From positions 1-64,000 of the forward strand of contig JBOEGQ010000001.1 of NCBI GenBank assembly GCA_050633505.1: a stretch of DNA of 64,000 bases, written 5' to 3'. Positions 62,058 to 64,000 of this stretch are shown here, piece by piece. The position numbers were made by a program, and so were the translations under genes. Under the pieces are notes generated by a model. It did no database searches and was not told the origin of the DNA. It saw only the letters and a list, made by a program, of their open reading frames with translations. The first letter of the stretch is position 1. Every line of letters begins with the position of its first letter. Source of the stretch: UBA1672 sp050633505. GTDB taxonomy: Bacteria; Pseudomonadota; Alphaproteobacteria; Micavibrionales; Micavibrionaceae.

Positions 62058-62465
62058 CTATTGTACCGTTACAGTCGGTAGGCCTTTTTCTTTCCAATCA
62101 TCAATACCGCCTGGGTATTTATATAAATTGGTATAACCCGCGTCATGTGCCTGATGCGCGGCTGCCTTACTGGCTGGGCAATTAACGTTGCTACAATAAA
62201 AGACAATCGGCGTATCTTTTGCCGGAGCAACTTCTGACAAATGTGCTTCATCTGTATTGTCCGCACTCAAATGAACGGCACCTTCAATGACCTGATTATC
62301 AAACCACTTACCACCTCGTGAATCGATGACAACCAAGCCTTCTGTACTTTTTTGCATCTCGACAAGCTGATCAGCATTAATTTCTGTATAGATGTTTGTT
62401 CCTGCAATCGCAAAAGCGGGCATAAAAACCAACATCAACATGAATGCGCGTATTGTTTTCAACAT
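62058..62465 (-). CDS. Periplasmic rhodanese-like protein 2 (promoter-proximal copy)
   Basis: A 135-residue secreted rhodanese with a signal peptide (LKTIRAFMLMLVFMPAFAIA, cut near residue 21). Core: VVIDSRGGKWFDNQVIEGAVHL, the active loop VFYCSNVNCPAS (Cys-x4-Cys), and AGYTNLYKYPGGIDDWKEKGLP. The loop length of four residues between cysteines, and location outside the cytosol, suggest sulfur transfer or thiol-redox work in the periplasm rather than tRNA thiolation. A strong AGGAG site and an ECF-type promoter precede it. Confidence 0.88.
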   Translation of the reverse strand: MLKTIRAFMLMLVFMPAFAIAGTNIYTEINADQLVEMQKSTEGLVVIDSRGGKWFDNQVIEGAVHLSADNTDEAHLSEVAPAKDTPIVFYCSNVNCPASKAAAHQAHDAGYTNLYKYPGGIDDWKEKGLPTVTVQ

Positions 62466-62501
62466 ATGTTCTCTCCTTTATATAAAACATTACCGCGCTT
62501 A

Positions 62502-62528
62502 TTCGTTACAAGTGCTCACCGAGTTACA
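62502..62528 (-). promoter_or_regulatory. ECF sigma-type promoter of the rhodanese pair
   Basis: Minus strand GTAACT (62522-62527, preceded by T), a 16-base spacer ending GTAA, then CGAA (62502-62505). It has the same spacing and nearly the same elements as the buf promoter at 37498. Start near 62496, about 30 bases ahead of the ATG. Confidence 0.65.
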
Positions 62529-62590
62529 AAATTAAATACTATTTTATTAGGGCGCTATCACCACTCTTCAAAACTTAATCAATGGGCATA

Positions 62591-63040
62591 TTACAATATG
62601 CCTGCTTCTTTTAATTCATGCGCCAAATCATCCGGGATAACCTCGTCTTCACCATCGTCAACGTAGATGCCCTTATCTGCTGGTACATCATCTATTTTAA
62701 GATAACGCCATCCCTGAAACGCTCTACGCGGTGTCTGTACAACCTCAATCATTTGGGCATCTTGGACAATCATACACATTGTGCCTTTATGATCTGTCTC
62801 AACCATTTCAAACCCCAGAATTTTATGACGGCATTGAATTCTGTTTTTAATCACGCGGTAGATAGAGCCACCCTTTTCCAGAATTTCATCTGCGCATTTC
62901 GGTTTATATCTCGTCCAACATGGCACAGCCACTTGACCATGATAATCAAAGGCTTCACGCTCTTGAATACGCTTAAACCCCTTAAGGTCTTCAACACCGA
63001 CAACCAGCTTAATAAGATGAATAGAGCTCATCAACACCAC
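62591..63040 (-). CDS. DUF1489 family protein
   Basis: A 149-residue cytosolic protein of the DUF1489 family, widespread in alphaproteobacteria and of unknown function. Landmarks: IHLIKLVVGVEDLKGF, TRYKPKCADEILEKGGSIYRVIKNRIQCRHKI, and the strongly conserved RRAFQGWRYLK near residue 115. An ATG three codons into the frame (63031) is an equally good start. The GH114-like gene ends nine bases upstream, so the two are probably co-transcribed. Confidence 0.88.
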   Translation of the reverse strand: MVLMSSIHLIKLVVGVEDLKGFKRIQEREAFDYHGQVAVPCWTRYKPKCADEILEKGGSIYRVIKNRIQCRHKILGFEMVETDHKGTMCMIVQDAQMIEVVQTPRRAFQGWRYLKIDDVPADKGIYVDDGEDEVIPDDLAHELKEAGIL

Positions 63041-63049
63041 CTTTACGTC

Positions 63050-63844
63050 TTACCGTCCACATGTTTCAATCCATTTATCAAGATCACGGGTTTTCAAAAT
63101 CAGACTAAACCCCGCCGCATTTGCATGTTCACAATATGCATCAATACGCCTGATATTATCAGTATATTCTGCCGCGAAAACAGACTTACGATCCTTTATA
63201 TATGACTGCATTTCCTCACACCATTCATCAGCAAAGCAATCTTCTGTCATGGCCCAATCAAAATATGGCGCAAGATCCCCTGCCAAGTCAGGTGCATTCT
63301 TTTGCCCAATGGATAGGCCACGCGCATGTGCCTGCTCCGCCAACCATAAATTATAAGATAATTGATCCTGCCGCGTCAGATCAAATCCGGTATCCTCCCA
63401 GAAGGAATCCATGTTATCAGGCTCTACCCCATCAAAGCCCTTCCCCGCGCATATATCAAGACGTTTTCCTATAATCGGGGCAAGCGTCTTTATCTGACGG
63501 ATATCCAACCATTTCTCACCATCCCAACCATCATAGTCATTACCAATGACTTCAGACGGGAACATATGTGCATCCGAACGCCAATTTTCCCACGCCCCAA
63601 CATTGATATAACAAATAACCCGCACACCACGCGCCTTGAGTAGCTGAACCGTCTTGGCGTCGGTATCAAACACATCCAGCCCGATCACATCAACCGAGCG
63701 CATAAAATCATGCGGTGACTGTAATTGCCAATCCCATCTCAAAACACCATGTGGCGTCCACCAATCTTTGGCCTGTGCATGTGCAACGTTTACAAAGAAA
63801 AAACAAGAAAGCAGAATAGAAAGAACCACATTTCTTTTAATCAT
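63050..63844 (-). CDS. Secreted GH114-like (endo-alpha-1,4-polygalactosaminidase family) protein
   Basis: A 264-residue exported TIM-barrel protein of the GH114/TM1410 family. The signal peptide (KRNVVLSILLSCFFFVNVAHA) is cut near residue 24. The barrel strands are DVIGLDVFD, VRVICYINVGAWE, the conserved GKGFDGVEPDNMDSF carrying acidic candidate catalytic residues, SIGQKNAPDLAG, and DWAMTEDCF. Family members hydrolyse galactosamine-containing exopolysaccharide; that substrate is not proven here. ATG 63844 follows AGGAGA at the right spacing. Confidence 0.88.
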   Translation of the reverse strand: MIKRNVVLSILLSCFFFVNVAHAQAKDWWTPHGVLRWDWQLQSPHDFMRSVDVIGLDVFDTDAKTVQLLKARGVRVICYINVGAWENWRSDAHMFPSEVIGNDYDGWDGEKWLDIRQIKTLAPIIGKRLDICAGKGFDGVEPDNMDSFWEDTGFDLTRQDQLSYNLWLAEQAHARGLSIGQKNAPDLAGDLAPYFDWAMTEDCFADEWCEEMQSYIKDRKSVFAAEYTDNIRRIDAYCEHANAAGFSLILKTRDLDKWIETCGR

Positions 63845-63935
63845 CAAAGTCTCCTGCACTGGCAATAATAAACCATATGTCTCATGGCCATTACATATTG
63901 TCCAGAGCCTATTTCCGAGAACAACCCACGCCTTA

Positions 63936-64000
63936 TTAATCTACGGTTGGTATTTCAGATGAGCCTGAAGTATCTGGGATATCAGAACAATCAGGCACTT
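63936..64000 (-). CDS. Possible 3' end of a leftward gene cut by the window edge
   Basis: On the minus strand one frame reads about 20 codons (VPDCSDIPDTSGSSEIPTVD) from the right edge to TAA at 63938-63936, followed at once by a second TAA. The acidic, Ser/Pro/Asp-rich composition looks like a C-terminal tail. This is weak evidence; the other two frames have stops in this stretch. Confidence 0.35.
   Translation of the reverse strand, partial: VPDCSDIPDTSGSSEIPTVD

Noticed and set aside
1..64000. CRISPR arrays, tRNA and rRNA genes, insertion sequences
   Set aside because: I looked for regularly spaced repeats, cloverleaf-like sequences and terminal inverted repeats and found none I could support by eye.

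Overview
The window looks like a chromosomal segment of an alphaproteobacterium with fairly AT-rich DNA (GC in the 40s by eye). The evidence is the gene content: an ATP12-type F1-ATPase chaperone, a complete ccoNOQP-GHIS cluster under FNR/FixK-type boxes, DUF1489, DUF3035, the lspA-DUF3035-M16-M16 order, a DUF2282-DUF692-DUF2063-DoxX operon, and a MutL with an endonuclease motif. I cannot place it more precisely. The long unknown protein and the low GC would fit a Micavibrio-like or similar deep lineage, but that is a guess. No tRNA, rRNA, insertion sequence, prophage or CRISPR array was recognised.

Region by region. 1-16.8 kb: the str and rif ribosomal/RNA polymerase clusters, transcribed leftward (rplK-rplA, a small ORF, rplJ-rplL, rpoB-rpoC, rpsL-rpsG-fusA-tuf). 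Readable sigma-70 promoters and two transcript-interrupting hairpins (rplJ leader, rplL-rpoB gap) accompany them. A polytopic membrane protein gene of opposite orientation lies between rpoC and rpsL. 17-27.5 kb: a microaerobic respiration island. A DsbD/TauE-like membrane protein, ccoNOQP, ccoGHIS and ompW form a leftward series. A Crp/Fnr regulator is divergent from it, and a 52-residue membrane protein lies beyond. Three near-identical FNR boxes tie these together. 27.5-32.2 kb: three unrecognised genes, including one for a 1176-residue protein with two kinds of internal duplication, behind a near-consensus promoter overlapped by a palindrome. This is the best candidate for something undescribed.

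32.2-40.1 kb: ileS, an AEC transporter and ribF leftward, then a rightward bufferin-type operon (bufA, bufB, bufC, doxX). It is preceded by an ECF-type promoter (GTAACC-N16-CGAA) and closed by a strong terminator. 40.2-52.3 kb, mostly rightward: lspA, a DUF3035 lipoprotein, two M16 proteins (one catalytic, one degenerate), pgi, a pentapeptide-repeat protein, mutL, a small membrane protein and a membrane-embedded spermidine-synthase-like protein. 52.3-64 kb: ATP12, AsmA-like, rluC and crcB leftward, EamA rightward, an Mrr-like nuclease and rarA leftward, nadA and nadC rightward with no nadB between them. Then come two tandem periplasmic rhodaneses, DUF1489 and a secreted GH114-like protein leftward.

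The rhodanese pair carries the same ECF-type promoter (GTAACT-N16-CGAA) as the bufferin operon 25 kb away. This suggests one extracytoplasmic stress regulon covering metal sequestration and periplasmic sulfur chemistry. All functional statements come from reading motifs by eye; no similarity search was run.
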